Shown: piece after piece, positions 20,530 through 30,715 of the stretch
Position numbering within the stretch: the stretch's first letter is position 1
Layout of the letters: each line of letters opens with the position of its first letter
The notes under the pieces: generated by a model
What the model was told of the DNA's origin: nothing
Seen by the model: the letters and a program-made list of their open reading frames with translations, nothing else
Databases searched by the model: none
Made by a program: the position numbers and the translations under genes
Source of the DNA: Cephalotus follicularis
Taxonomy: Eukaryota > Streptophyta > Magnoliopsida > Oxalidales > Cephalotaceae
Direction: 5' to 3'
Length of the DNA: 64,000 nucleotides
NCBI GenBank assembly: GCA_001972305.1
Contig: BDDD01001654.1
Location: 145,856-209,855, forward strand

Positions 20530-23500
20530 TGGAGGTTACTGACGCATTACAGGTGCCTAAACACTTTTTGCAATGGCAAAACAAACCCAGACTTGCTCTG
20601 ATTCTGGCATGTTCCTCGTCAGCCGCACCTGCCGCCGTCGACTATTTTTCCAACGAGATTCAATCCAAACGCGCATGACTGTTGGACGTGTTGGCTGCCG
20701 GTCAACCTTCGCCTGAAGTTTCGCCATCGGAGCTCCCACGCGCTGTCACGCACAATCAACGTCCTACTAATGGTGATAGAGATGCTGAGAGGTCGTCTGA
20801 GGATTCTATGGTTATGTATTGGCTTGTTCAATCCATCAAACCTTCACTTAACAAACAATACATAGCCTTGAACACAGCTAAAGATGTCTGGGATACTATT
20901 GCTGAACAATACTCTGGAGAGAATAATTATGCTCGAGGCTATGGTATACGCAAGGAGTGTTCCGGATTTAGTCAAGGGGGCCTATCTCTAGTTGAATATT
21001 ATTCTAAATTAATTTATATGTGCCAATAACTTGATTCTCATTGTAGCTGTACACCTACAATCCTACAGATGATGTGGCATTTCAGAGGTACATGGATGAG
21101 CTTCGGATATGGGACTTCCTTACATGACTCAGTCCTGAATATGATCAAGTTCGAGTTCTGGCTCTTTGTAAGGATCCGTTTCCTACCTCACAACAGGCTT
21201 ATAACTTTATCCAACATGAAGAGAGTCGTTGCTCTATTATGTTGCCTTCATTTACTCTTGATCGATCTACTCTTGCTACTTCTCGGCCATCTGTTACTCC
21301 CAATGATCCTAAGAGTAATCCTACTAAAAAATTTTGTGATTATTGTGGGAAGCCGAGACGTACTAAGGAATTTTGTTGGGAGTTGCATGGGCGTCCTAAA
21401 GGACGTTGAGGTAAATCTACTTCTGCTTGCTCACAGGCTCATATGTCTAAGGTATCATATTGTTCTCATATTTTTACTCCTGGCAGTAGTGCAGCTTTCA
21501 CTCCTGATCAGATTCTAGCACTTCAGTGAATGTTCTCTCAGCAATAGCTTGGCACTTCCTCGACTGGTCCCTCTAATGGCTCTTCCAACTTTGCAAAGTC
21601 AGGTATAACTCCTAGTGCTTTTAGTGCTTCCCTATCTTCTGGTCTTTCTTGGCTGTTAGACTTTGGGGCAAACGAACACATGACTAGTTCGCCAGAGATA
21701 TTTAATTCCTATATCCCTTGCTCTGGTAAGGATAAAATTAGAGTTGCTAATGGTTCTTTATCATCCATTTCAGGAAAAGGGTCTGTCTCTTGTACTCCTA
21801 CTATATCATAGAACTCTGTACTTCATGTTCCTAATCTTTGTGCCAATCTTCTTTCAATCTTCCGTTTGACCTTGGAACTAAATTGTTGTGTCATTTTTTT
21901 CTCTTCATACTCTGTTTTTCAGGAGCTGGGAATGGGGAAAGTGATTGGCTTTGGTAGAGTACATGATGGACTTTACTATCTAGATCCTCATCTCACTTCT
22001 GCCCATGCTACAAGGACAGATAATAGTCTCCTGAACCAATGGCACCAAAGATTGGGTCATCCCTCTTTTAGAGTTTTATCCATTTTATTTCCGTAACTAA
22101 CAAAGGGTTGTAATGAAAAGTTCGTTTGTGATGTCTGAAAACTTGCGAAACATACTTGCGCTCACTATCCTTTGGGTTTAATTAAAGTAATATTCCTTTT
22201 CAAGTTATACATTCTGACTAATAGGGTCCTTCTAGAACTGTATCTCGTGATGGATTTAAGTACTTTGTTTCTTTTTATTGATAATTGCACTCGTCTTACT
22301 TGTGTCTACCTTCTCCGCACTAAAACTGAGGCATTTGCTTCTTTCAAATCTTACCATGCTATGATCCATATTCAGTTTAATGCTAAAGTTCAAATTCTTT
22401 GTAGTGATAATGGTACTGAATACATAGATGGAAAATTTCTTACTTATCTAGATGATAATGATATAATTCACCAAACCTTTTGTGTCCGTACCCCTGAACA
22501 AAATGGTATCCCAGAAAGGAAAAATAGACACCTTTTAGAGGTCACTAGGTCAATTATGTTCTCCATGAATGTTCCTAAATCTTATTGGGCAGATGCAGTG
22601 CAAACAACTTCTTATATGATTAATAGGCTTCTATCTAGTATACTTGATTTCAAAACACCTTTATCACTTTTACCAGATGCCTCTCGCCTCATATCTCCCA
22701 CCAAAGGTCTTTGGTTGTGTTTGTTTTGTTCATAATTCTGCTCCCCGTGACAAACTTGATCCTAGAGTTCTACGTTGTGTCTTCCTTGGCTATTCCACAT
22801 CCCATAAGGGATACAAGTGTTACCATCCCTCTTCTCGCAAACTCTTTGTTACCTTGGATGTCACCTGTCATGAAAAAGAGTCGTTCTTTCGGTCATCTCT
22901 TCAAGGGGAGAATCATATTGAGGAGGAAGTTTTTTCACCTATTACTAGTCATATTATTGAGGAAGAGATTCCCTCTAACTCATTTTTGATTAATGATACT
23001 ACTTATGTTAAGGGGGAAAATGAAATTATAGCAAGGGGGAGAGTGAGAAATGTGTTGTAGAAGAGGATGCAAGAGCAACTCAGACACAAGTGGAAAAGGA
23101 TTTAATCACTTATTCCAGGAGAACGAGAAAGAATCAGATAGAAAAGTCCATTCATGTGCACCCAGAGCAATTGACAACCCTGGACTCATCTCCATCTCCA
23201 TCTCCATCTCCATCTCCTTCGGTGTCAGGTAATGTTAATCCTTCTGTCAATGACTTAAAAAACCTATTGCTCATAGAAAATGAGTTAGAGCTTGTACTCA
23301 ACATCCTATTTCTAACTTTATGTCTTACAAAAGGTTGTCTTCTACATATCGTGCTTTTCTTTCTTCGTTGTTCCCTGTGTCTATTCCACAGAGTTGGAAA
23401 GAAGCCATTACATATTCAAAATGGAAGAATGCCACGGTAGAGGAAATGTTAGCTTTGAAAAAGAATGATACATGGGAATTAGTTTCTTTACCAGCTAGAA

Positions 23501-24965
23501 AGAAGACAGTGGGATGCAAATGGGTATTTACTGTAAAACAAAAAGCAGATGGAACTATAGAGAGATTCAAAGCTCGTTTGGTTGCAAAGGGCTTCACTCA
23601 AACATACGGAATTGATTACCAAGAAACATTTGCTCTTGTAGCAAAAATGAATTCTGTAAGGGTGTTTGCATCGTGTGCTGCAAACCTCGGATGGAATCTA
23701 CAACAGTTAGATGTAAAAAATGCATTTCTTCATGGAAAGCTTAAGGACGAGGTGTATATGGATATTCCACCTGGTTTTCCATCTCAGATAACTTAAGGAA
23801 AGGTATGCAAACTGAAGAAAGCCCTGTATGGATTGAAGAGTCTCCAAGAGCCTGGTTTGGTAGATTTTGAGAGGCTATGCTAGAGTTCGGATATAAGTAA
23901 AGTCAAGCATATCACACTATGCTTGTTAAATGAGTCAGAGAAAGAATTGCAGTCCTTATTGTTTACGTTGATGACATAGTAGTGACAGGCAATGATGAGA
24001 CAGAAGTATCCATGCTCAAATTTCACTTAGCAAAGGAATTTGAGATCAAAGACTTGGGTCCACTAAAAAATTTTCTTAGGATTAAGGTGGCTAGATCAAA
24101 TAGCGGCATTTTTATCTCCCAAAGAAAGTATGTACTTAACCTTCTTGATGAGACTAGCATGTTGGGTTGTAGATCTACAGATTCTCCTGTTGAGGTAAAC
24201 CATCATTTATGTAGTTGCAAATCTACAAATTCTTCTGATGAGGTTGATCATCGTCTTTGTCATGGAGGTGGTGATTCAATTGATAAGGAGAGATATCAGA
24301 GACTAGTAGGAAGATTGATATATTTGTCTCATACTAGGCCTGATATTGCTTATGCAATAGGTATTGTTAGTCAATTTTTGCATGATCCACGGACACTTCA
24401 CATAGAAGCAGTGTATCGAATCTTGAGATACTTGAAGTCTGCTCCAGGCAAAGGGATCTTGTTTTCTCGATATGGTCACTTGAAGTTAGAAGCCTATACT
24501 GATGCATATTGGGCAGGTTCTAAAGTAGATAGAAGATCCACTTCCGGATTTTGCACTTTTATGGGTGGCAATCTAGTTACTTGGTGAAGCAAAAAGCAAA
24601 CTGTAGTGTCAAGATCCAGTGCAGATTCAAAATAGAGAGCAATGGCACAGGGAGTTTGTGAATTGATATGGCTTAAAAGACTCTTAAATGATCTGGGAAT
24701 AACGCATGAAAGCTCTATGAGACTTTTATGTGATAATAAAGAGATGATCAGCATTGCTCACAATCCAGTCCAACACGACAGAACGAAACACATCGAGATT
24801 GATAGATTTTTTATCAGAGAAAAGTTAGACCAGAATGTTATTTGCAATCCCTTCGTGAAATCAAAGGATTAGTTAGTTGATGTATTAACAAAGGCATTGG
24901 GCTCTACAGTTTTTCATCCTATTGTCTGCAAGTTGGTAATGCAAGATATCCACACACCAACTTGA
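20530..24965 (+). pseudogene. Copia D gag-pol polyprotein, decayed
   Basis: Gag (~20700-21300) is followed by a CCHC knuckle (CDYCGKPRRTKEFCWELHG, ~21331) and a protease whose usual DSGA reads LLDFGANEHM (~21655). Next come HQRLGHPS (~22044), integrase (CSDNGTEY ~22400, IPERKNRH ~22510), RT ([20 protein letters not shown] ~23710, YVDDIVVTGND ~23966) and RNase H (TDAYWAG ~24499, CDNKEM ~24731). Many stops and frameshifts occur, including in gag, near 22095, and at 23796, 24587 and 24872. The linker before RNase H carries an in-frame 48-bp tandem duplication at 24168-24263. Confidence 0.9.
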
Positions 24966-25182
24966 GGGGGAGTAACATGTACATAAACATGTTAGAGTAG
25001 ATTAGTCTTTCTATCTATGAAATATGAATACAATTAGGAACAATATTTTGTAATTAATGGATATGAACATGTTTACGAATAGGATTTGCAATTACCTTGT
25101 AATTCGACTAGTATAAATATACAAGTCCTCTACCATTCAAGGTAAGCAGAAAACACTTTTCAATCTATGTTTTTAGTTTTCA
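24965..25182 (+). repeat. Copia D polypurine tract and 3' LTR
   Basis: A polypurine tract (GAGGGGGAG, ~24964-24972) precedes an LTR starting TGTACATAAACATGTTAG at 24978 and ending TTTTCA at 25182, the same length as the 5' copy. Confidence 0.82.
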
Positions 25183-25600
25183 ACTATACCCAAGTCACTG
25201 ATCCATTCTCCACCATTGAAAAACTTGGATCTAATTCATATTTGCTTGAATTGCCTAATCAAATGGATATTAGTTCAGTTTTCAATATGAAAGATCTAAT
25301 GCTTTATCGAGTTACTTGGGAGCCTTTTGTCTTATTTAGTGAAAATTCTACAGGTTTTGCCATGCGGCCACCACCTTAGCCACCTAATCAGTTTGAATAG
25401 ATCTTGGATGCCAAACATAACGCTTCCAATAATTTTGTCGCTCGTCCACCACCTTTTCTGCTAGATCAATATGTGCAGACTATTGCTTCTTCCTGATTTG
25501 TTTTACTTTACTTCTTCGACTATTGGACAGGCCGCCCACCGGATAATTGTGCTTTGAATTCCATTGATTTGGTACTTCGCTCTAAATCCGAAGTCGAATT
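25183..25600 (+). pseudogene. Gypsy integrase C-terminal fragment
   Basis: TIEKLGSNSYLLELPNQM and SSVFNMKDLMLYR (25210-25310) match the end of Ty3/Gypsy integrases, where the protein passes into the tail before the LTR. Stops interrupt the frame after residue ~70. The frame then runs towards the right-hand repeat, supporting its reading as an LTR end. Confidence 0.65.
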
Positions 25601-25617
25601 CTTTCGAACCGTGGAGA

Positions 25618-25960
25618 ATGATGCAAGAGCATTTAGGATGGGACTATTAGACCCGTAGGATGATGCGAGAGCATTTAGGACGAGGCCATTAGGACCTGCA
25701 GGGCCATCAGAACCCATAGGAGTACCTTTTTATTTTTATTTTTATAAGCATTAGGGTTTTGTTTGGTTATTGTATAATTTCTTATTTGCCCTTGTGTTTT
25801 CCTATTTATATGTGTTAAGGGAACACACTTTAATAAGATTTTGGTGATATCAAAAATATTGAATGTTAATTTTTCCTACAAGAATTTTCCTTGATGAATG
25901 GGGTGAGGGGACAAAAATCTCCTTCAAGCCTCACTTGTTGAGTGATGTGATGCCACAAAC
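25618..25960 (+). repeat. Gypsy-C right direct repeat (probable 3' LTR)
   Basis: Partner of 17425-17735, more diverged in the middle. It continues a little further (TTGTTGAGTGATGTGATGCC). DNA from 25960 to 26089 is A-rich and non-coding, and would be the 3' untranslated side of the host gene on the minus strand. Confidence 0.6.
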
Positions 25961-26089
25961 CCTATTGTCTAACATCACTAATCCTCTCTCACTTCCCAGA
26001 TGTAATGGATACAATAAAAAGCAAAAAAAATAAAAGGGGGAAATAAAAAATAAAAAAAAAAAACAATAAATTGGATGACAGGCCACATT

Positions 26090-26260
26090 TTACAAAAGCA
26101 ACATCAAGAGGTCCTGGTAATAGCGGCCTGAATCCACTAGATTCATGGTCAACAGTCTGCCTAAAAGAGTAACTTTGTCCCCACTACAATAGCGGAGTGA
26201 ATTAACCAGCAGAAGAAAGCATTTAATGACATTTATTTTCATCTTGATGAATATACGGCC
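26090..26260 (-). CDS. Host gene, last coding exon
   Basis: On the minus strand, a 57-codon frame ends LVDSGRYYQDLLMLL with a TAA at 26090-26092. It is preceded by CTAAG (acceptor at 26261) and the 190-bp intron 26261-26450. A second possible acceptor, CATCAAG ahead of ATGAAAATAAATG, keeps the same phase. The upstream exon ends in phase 0, which agrees with this frame. I do not recognise the protein family, and the acceptor is the least certain part. Confidence 0.5.
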   Translation of the reverse strand, partial: GRIFIKMKINVIKCFLLLVNSLRYCSGDKVTLLGRLLTMNLVDSGRYYQDLLMLLL

Positions 26261-26450
26261 CTTAGTTTAATGAAATTGCTTCAAATAATTAAAAAAAAGA
26301 AAAAGAAATAGAAATAGACCTAGCATTATTGACTCGAATGATATATTAGGTTACTGGTGAACATATGGTAAAAATTTATAAAACAGTTTAAAGCTATACA
26401 TTTTAGAAATAATCTATCTACATCACAGAAAAAAATAATATGAAACTTAC

Positions 26451-26519
26451 ATTTTCAAGGTTACAAAGATCAAGTAGCGGTTCAATCAAAGCCTCCAACC
26501 TCATCATTCCATTGCCGAT
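26451..26519 (-). CDS. Host gene, internal exon of 23 codons
   Basis: A textbook minus-strand exon: TTTCTGTTTTGCAG precedes it, GTAAGT follows it, and the 69 bp between encode IGNGMMRLEALIEPLLDLCN and three more residues without stops. Phase is 0 at both ends, matching the exons placed on each side. The helix-rich leucine pattern suggests an alpha-helical protein. The intron upstream of it (26520-45955) is swollen by the nested retrotransposons. Confidence 0.65.
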
Positions 26520-26622
26520 CTGCAAAACAGAAATAAATCAATGAAAAAACAACCAAATGATGCAGCCACAATGTAGGTCAGATCAACAGTATCGGCAAAA
26601 TAAGTCCAGAATATAATATGGG

Positions 26623-26817
26623 TGTTAGAATATTTGTTTTTACGACAAGATTTCTGTTTTTATTCTATTTTATTTCTTTCCTCATTTGAAAGATTGTTCC
26701 CGTGATTTTTAGGATATGATTGTATTGTGATTAATGCTTTTAATAATATAAATACTGGATGATGTATCACCTATGATCATCAATCCATTCTTCAAAATTC
26801 TACATGGTATCAGAGCC
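26623..26817 (+). repeat. Copia E 5' LTR and primer-binding site
   Basis: TGTTAGAATATTTG at 26623 to AAATTCTACA at 26804, with TATAAATACTGG as probable TATA (~26748). TGGTATCAGAGCC follows directly at 26805. Confidence 0.92.
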
Positions 26818-27101
26818 CAAAACTGACACAGCAATTCTAACAATAGCCACCAGCCTTTGCACTCTGACAGATGCACCAAGCAGCCTTCAACCCAAACTTC
26901 AGCCACCGCTGGCAGGTTCCAACAGTAAGATCTTTCTTTTTCTCTCGATATGGCCTTTTTATTCCTAAATTAGGCCTTCTCCCCTCTTTTTTTGGTGGCT
27001 TAATTAAGCCTACCAAGGGGTTTTTTTTATTAGTTGAGTGATTGAAACCATTTTTTTCTACCCACGTTCCAAGTTTTTTTTTCTTTTCCTCAACAACCAA
27101 T

Positions 27102-28859
27102 ATGTCTACTTCAGACAACTCAAGTAGTGTTCGGTCCGAAAGTAATACACCAGGACAAAAGGCATCTAATTTTCCAGCCTGTAATTTGAAGTTGGATGAT
27201 AACAATTACTTGCTTTGGTCACAATTAGTGAGGACCGAGAAGTATGTTGGGTTGCTTACTGGCGTAGAACAGAAACCTATTGGTTCTTCCGCTTCGAAGT
27301 GGGTAGCTAGGGATGCAAGCGTTAGGACTTACCTCCTAAGTCATATGAATCCTGGATTGTCAAAGATTTATGCCTTTCTAAATACTTTTGCTGAAATCTA
27401 GAAGGCTTTGAAAACTAAATATTCTAGTAAAGGGGATTACCATCAGATTTTCAGGCTGAAAAAAAGAATTCAAAAGCTAGAACAGGGAAGTAAGACTGTT
27501 GACACTTATTTTGCAGAGCTTAGTACTCTTTGGCAGGAACTTGATGTTTATGAAGATATTTATCAGTTTCTAATGAGTCTAAACACTGAGTTTGATGTGG
27601 TAGTCCAAACCGCTTTGCAGAAAAATCCTTTTCCTAGTCTTGAAGAGGCCTTCTTCGCTGTGGATCAGGAAAGGGGAAGGAAAGATGAGAAGCAACTTCA
27701 ATCCTTAGCCACAGAGCGATCTGCACTTGTGTCTTCTAACACTGTTCCAAGAAACTCTGAGAGACCAATGGTTAAGTGTGAGCATTGTGGAAAGTTGTAC
27801 CATACTAAGGAGGTGCTGGAATATTATTGGTTGACCACCAGGACTGCATCCGACAAGTCCGAACAGGTATAAAGGCAAGGGTCGGCCTCAGGCGCATGAG
27901 GTACAAACTATGGGTGCTTCTGGGTCAGACTCCTTTGGTACTATGGGTTCTACTAGTTCTAACCTGAAGGAGGAGATACAACAGATAGTCAAGGAGATAA
28001 TGACTCAGATGGGCTCCTCTTCTTCCTCTCAGATTGCATCTTCTGTTGCTAGTATATCTTCTTCTTCTCCTAATCACTTCTCAGGTACTTACATCTTTTC
28101 AAACTCTTGGATAATTGACTCAGGAGCAACTGATCACATGACCAAATCCTCAAGTCATTTTATAACTTATAATCCATGTTCTGGTAAAGATAAAGTCCAG
28201 CTTGCTGATGGATCTTTTTCTGTTGTCTCAGGAAAGTGGTCAATTCTTTATTCGGATACTTTCAAATTGTCCATTGTTTTGCATGTTCCTAAATTTCAAA
28301 TAGCCTTCTCTCTATTGGAAAAATTACTAATGACCTTAATTGTAAAGTCACTTTTTTCCCTTCGCATTGTATTTTTCAGGATCTGGCAACAGGGGCGAGG
28401 ATTGGCAGTGGTAGTTTACTTGAGGGGCTTTACTGGTCAGATGGTTTACCAACAACATCAACTCAAGCTCACTTAGTGGAATCAAGGACTCCTGAACTCC
28501 TGGATCTTCAGAGATGGTATCAGAGATTAGGACATCCTCTCATGAGTACTTTAAGTCTAGTTTTTCATGCTTCAGTTAATAAGTGCAACGCACTCAACTT
28601 TTTTGGTGATACTTGTGTTTTTTCAAAACAAACTAGGGTGGTTTATCCCTCTTCTATAACTAAAAGCTCTGCTCCTTTCGATATCGTTCATTCTGATGTA
28701 TGGGGCCTTCTCCGGTTATTTCAATTAAGGGTTTTAAGTGGTTTGTGACATTTTATTGATGATTTTAGTCGTGTTACTTGGGTATATTTGTTAAAACAGA
28801 AAAGTGATGTTTTTACTTGTTTTCAGGAGTTTAATAGCATGGCTAGGACCCAATTTAAT
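27102..28859 (+). pseudogene. Copia E gag, protease and integrase N-terminus
   Basis: Gag starts MSTSDNSSSVRSESN, with LDDNNYLLWSQLVRTEKYVG and LSTLWQELDVYEDIYQFL further in. A stop lies at 27399. A broken CCHC knuckle (CEHCGKLYHTKE, then a frameshift) is at ~27778. Protease WIIDSGATDHMTKSS is at ~28110. The RLGHP motif is at ~28526, then CVFSKQTRVVYPSS and HSDVWG (~28690). The frame reaches QEFNSMARTQFN where Copia F cuts integrase at 28860. Everything from 27859 is repeated once more at 29143-30130. Confidence 0.88.
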
Positions 28860-28864
28860 GTTGT

Positions 28865-29020
28865 TGTTATTTGGTATTATATGCAAGTTGGGCCAAAAGA
28901 GAATTGGGCCCACATCTACGTAATTAGGGTTTAAACTAGGCCTAACCTAGTTCTCAAACCCTATATATATATGTCTTATCTCTTAATAAGATTTTAAGAA
29001 TTATATTCTCCAAAATAACA
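28865..29020 (+). repeat. Copia F 5' LTR, copy 1
   Basis: 156 bp ending AAAATAACA, with primer-binding site TGGTATCAGAGAC at 29021. This copy lies in unit 1 of the tandem duplication and keeps the intact GTTGT target site on its left. Confidence 0.9.
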
Positions 29021-30130
29021 TGGTATCAGAGACATCAAAAATAAATAAATAAATAACACTACAGTGCTACTGGTGCTACAGTAAATCGCTGCAGTACCAG
29101 CGTTACAGTAAATCACTATAATACCGCAGCTACAGTAACCACCCGAACAGGTATAAAGGCAAGGGTCGGCCTCAGGCGCATGAGGTACAAACTATGGGTG
29201 CTTCTGGGTCAGACTCCTTTGGTACTATGGGTTCTACTGTTTCTAACCTGAAGGAGGAGATACAACAGATAGTCAAGGAGATAATGACTCAGATGGGCTC
29301 CTCTTCTTCCTCTCAGATTGCATCTACTGTTGCTAGTATATCTTCTTCTTCTCCTAATCACTTCTTAGGTACTTCCATCTTTTCAAACTCTTGGATAATT
29401 GACTCAGGAGCAACTGATCACATGACCAAATCCTCAGGTCATTTTAAAACTTATAATCCATGTTCTAGTAAAGATAAAGTCCAGCTTGCCGATGGATCTT
29501 TTTTTGTCGTCTTTGGAAAGTGGTCAATTCTTTATTCGGAAACTTTCAAATTGTCCATTGTTTTGCATGTAGCCTTCTCTCTATTGGAAAAATTACTAAT
29601 GACCTTAATTGTAAAGTCACTTTTTTCCCTTCGCATTGTATTTTTTAAGATCTGGCAACAGGGGTGAGGATTGACAGTGGTAGTTTACGTGAGGGGCTTT
29701 ACTGGTTAGATGGTTTACCAACAGCATCAACTGAAGCTCACTTAGTGGAATCAAGGACTCATGAACTCCTGGATCTTCAGAGATGGTATCAAAGATTAAG
29801 ACATCCTCCCATGAGTACTTTAAGTCTAGTTTTTCCTGCTTTACTTAATAAGTGCAACGCACTCGACTTTTTTGGTGATACTTGTGTTTTTTCAAAACAA
29901 ACTAGGGTGATTTATCCCTCTTCTATAACTAAAAGCTATGCTCCTTTCGATGTCGTTCATTCTGATGTATGGGGCCTTCTCCGGTTACTTCAATTAAGGG
30001 TTTTAAGTGGTTTGTGACATTTTATTGATGATTTTAGTTGTGTTACATGGGTATATTTGTTAAAACAGAAAAGTGATGTTTTTACTTGTTTTCAGGAGTT
30101 TAATAGCATGGCTAGGACCCAATTTAATGT

Positions 30131-30284
30131 TGTTATTTGGTATTATATGCAAGTTGGGCCTAAAGAGTATTGGGCCCACATCTATGTAATTAGGGTTTAA
30201 ACTAGGCTTAACCTAGTTCTCAAACCTTATATATATGTCTTATCTCTTAATAAGATTTTAAGAATTCTATTCTCCAAAATAACA
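30131..30284 (+). repeat. Copia F 5' LTR, copy 2
   Basis: 154 bp second copy made by the tandem duplication. The primer-binding site reads TGGCATCAGAGAC. It is continuous with the rest of F. After it come short CTACAG...TGCAGTACCAG repeats (30318-30425). Confidence 0.9.
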
Positions 30285-30715
30285 TGGCATCAGAGACATC
30301 AAAAATAAATAAATAAACGCTACAATGCTGCCAGTGCTACAGTACCAGCGCTACAGTAAATCACTGCAGTACCAGTGCTACAGTAAATCACTACAGTACC
30401 ACAGCTACAGTAACTGCTACTGTACTTTCTGCATATTTTTTTTAAATCTTCATTACATATAGTTGTTAAATAGTATTGTTTTGGTGGGTGTTTGAGAGTT
30501 GTGTGGTGACAGTGTCAATTAATTAAGTGATTGTGTGATAAGATTCATTTGATCCTCTGTGAAGATTATGTTTTGTTGTCAGTTTGTGGTATTTTCTTCG
30601 TGTTGATTATGTTAGTGTGGTGATTTGTGTTCAATTAGATCTCATCAAACTATCTCTATTATTGTGGTGGTTATTCTATTAGTTATTGTGTGGTGATTTC
30701 GGATTGTGAGCTGCT

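Larger units (their letters stand above)
20247..25182 (+). mobile_element. Copia D: full-length, decayed Ty1/Copia element
   Basis: LTRs of equal length (205 bp each), a primer-binding site, complete domain order and a polypurine tract are all present. By eye the LTRs differ at about 17-18 places (~91% identity), so this is an old insertion. The flanks TTTAA and ACTAT do not match, so the target duplication is lost or misplaced. Host sequence is Gypsy-C. Confidence 0.9.
17425..25990 (+). mobile_element. Gypsy-C: decayed Ty3/Gypsy element hosting a MITE and Copia D
   Basis: Similar direct repeats (17425-17735 and 25618-25960) bracket a decayed Gypsy gag on the left and the last part of a Gypsy integrase on the right, both plus strand. 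The central pol is not present, so either a deletion preceded Copia D or two different remnants lie side by side. No primer-binding site or target duplication was found. Treating this as one element is an inference. Confidence 0.5.
27859..30414 (+). repeat. Tandem duplication of 1.28 kb across the E/F junction
   Basis: Unit 1 (27859-29142) and unit 2 (29143-~30414) both run from CCGAACAGGTATAAAGG through E protease and pre-integrase, into the F 5' LTR and F leader. The join CAGTAACCACCCGAACAG fuses the F leader to the E gag end. Copies differ by scattered substitutions and small indels (a few percent). Left context is intact E, right context intact F, so the duplication arose after F inserted. 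Confidence 0.92.

Noticed and set aside
23192..23220. Ser-Pro repeat peptide in Copia D.
   Set aside because: It is a CATCTC hexanucleotide run in a fast-evolving spacer before RT, a common feature without evident function.
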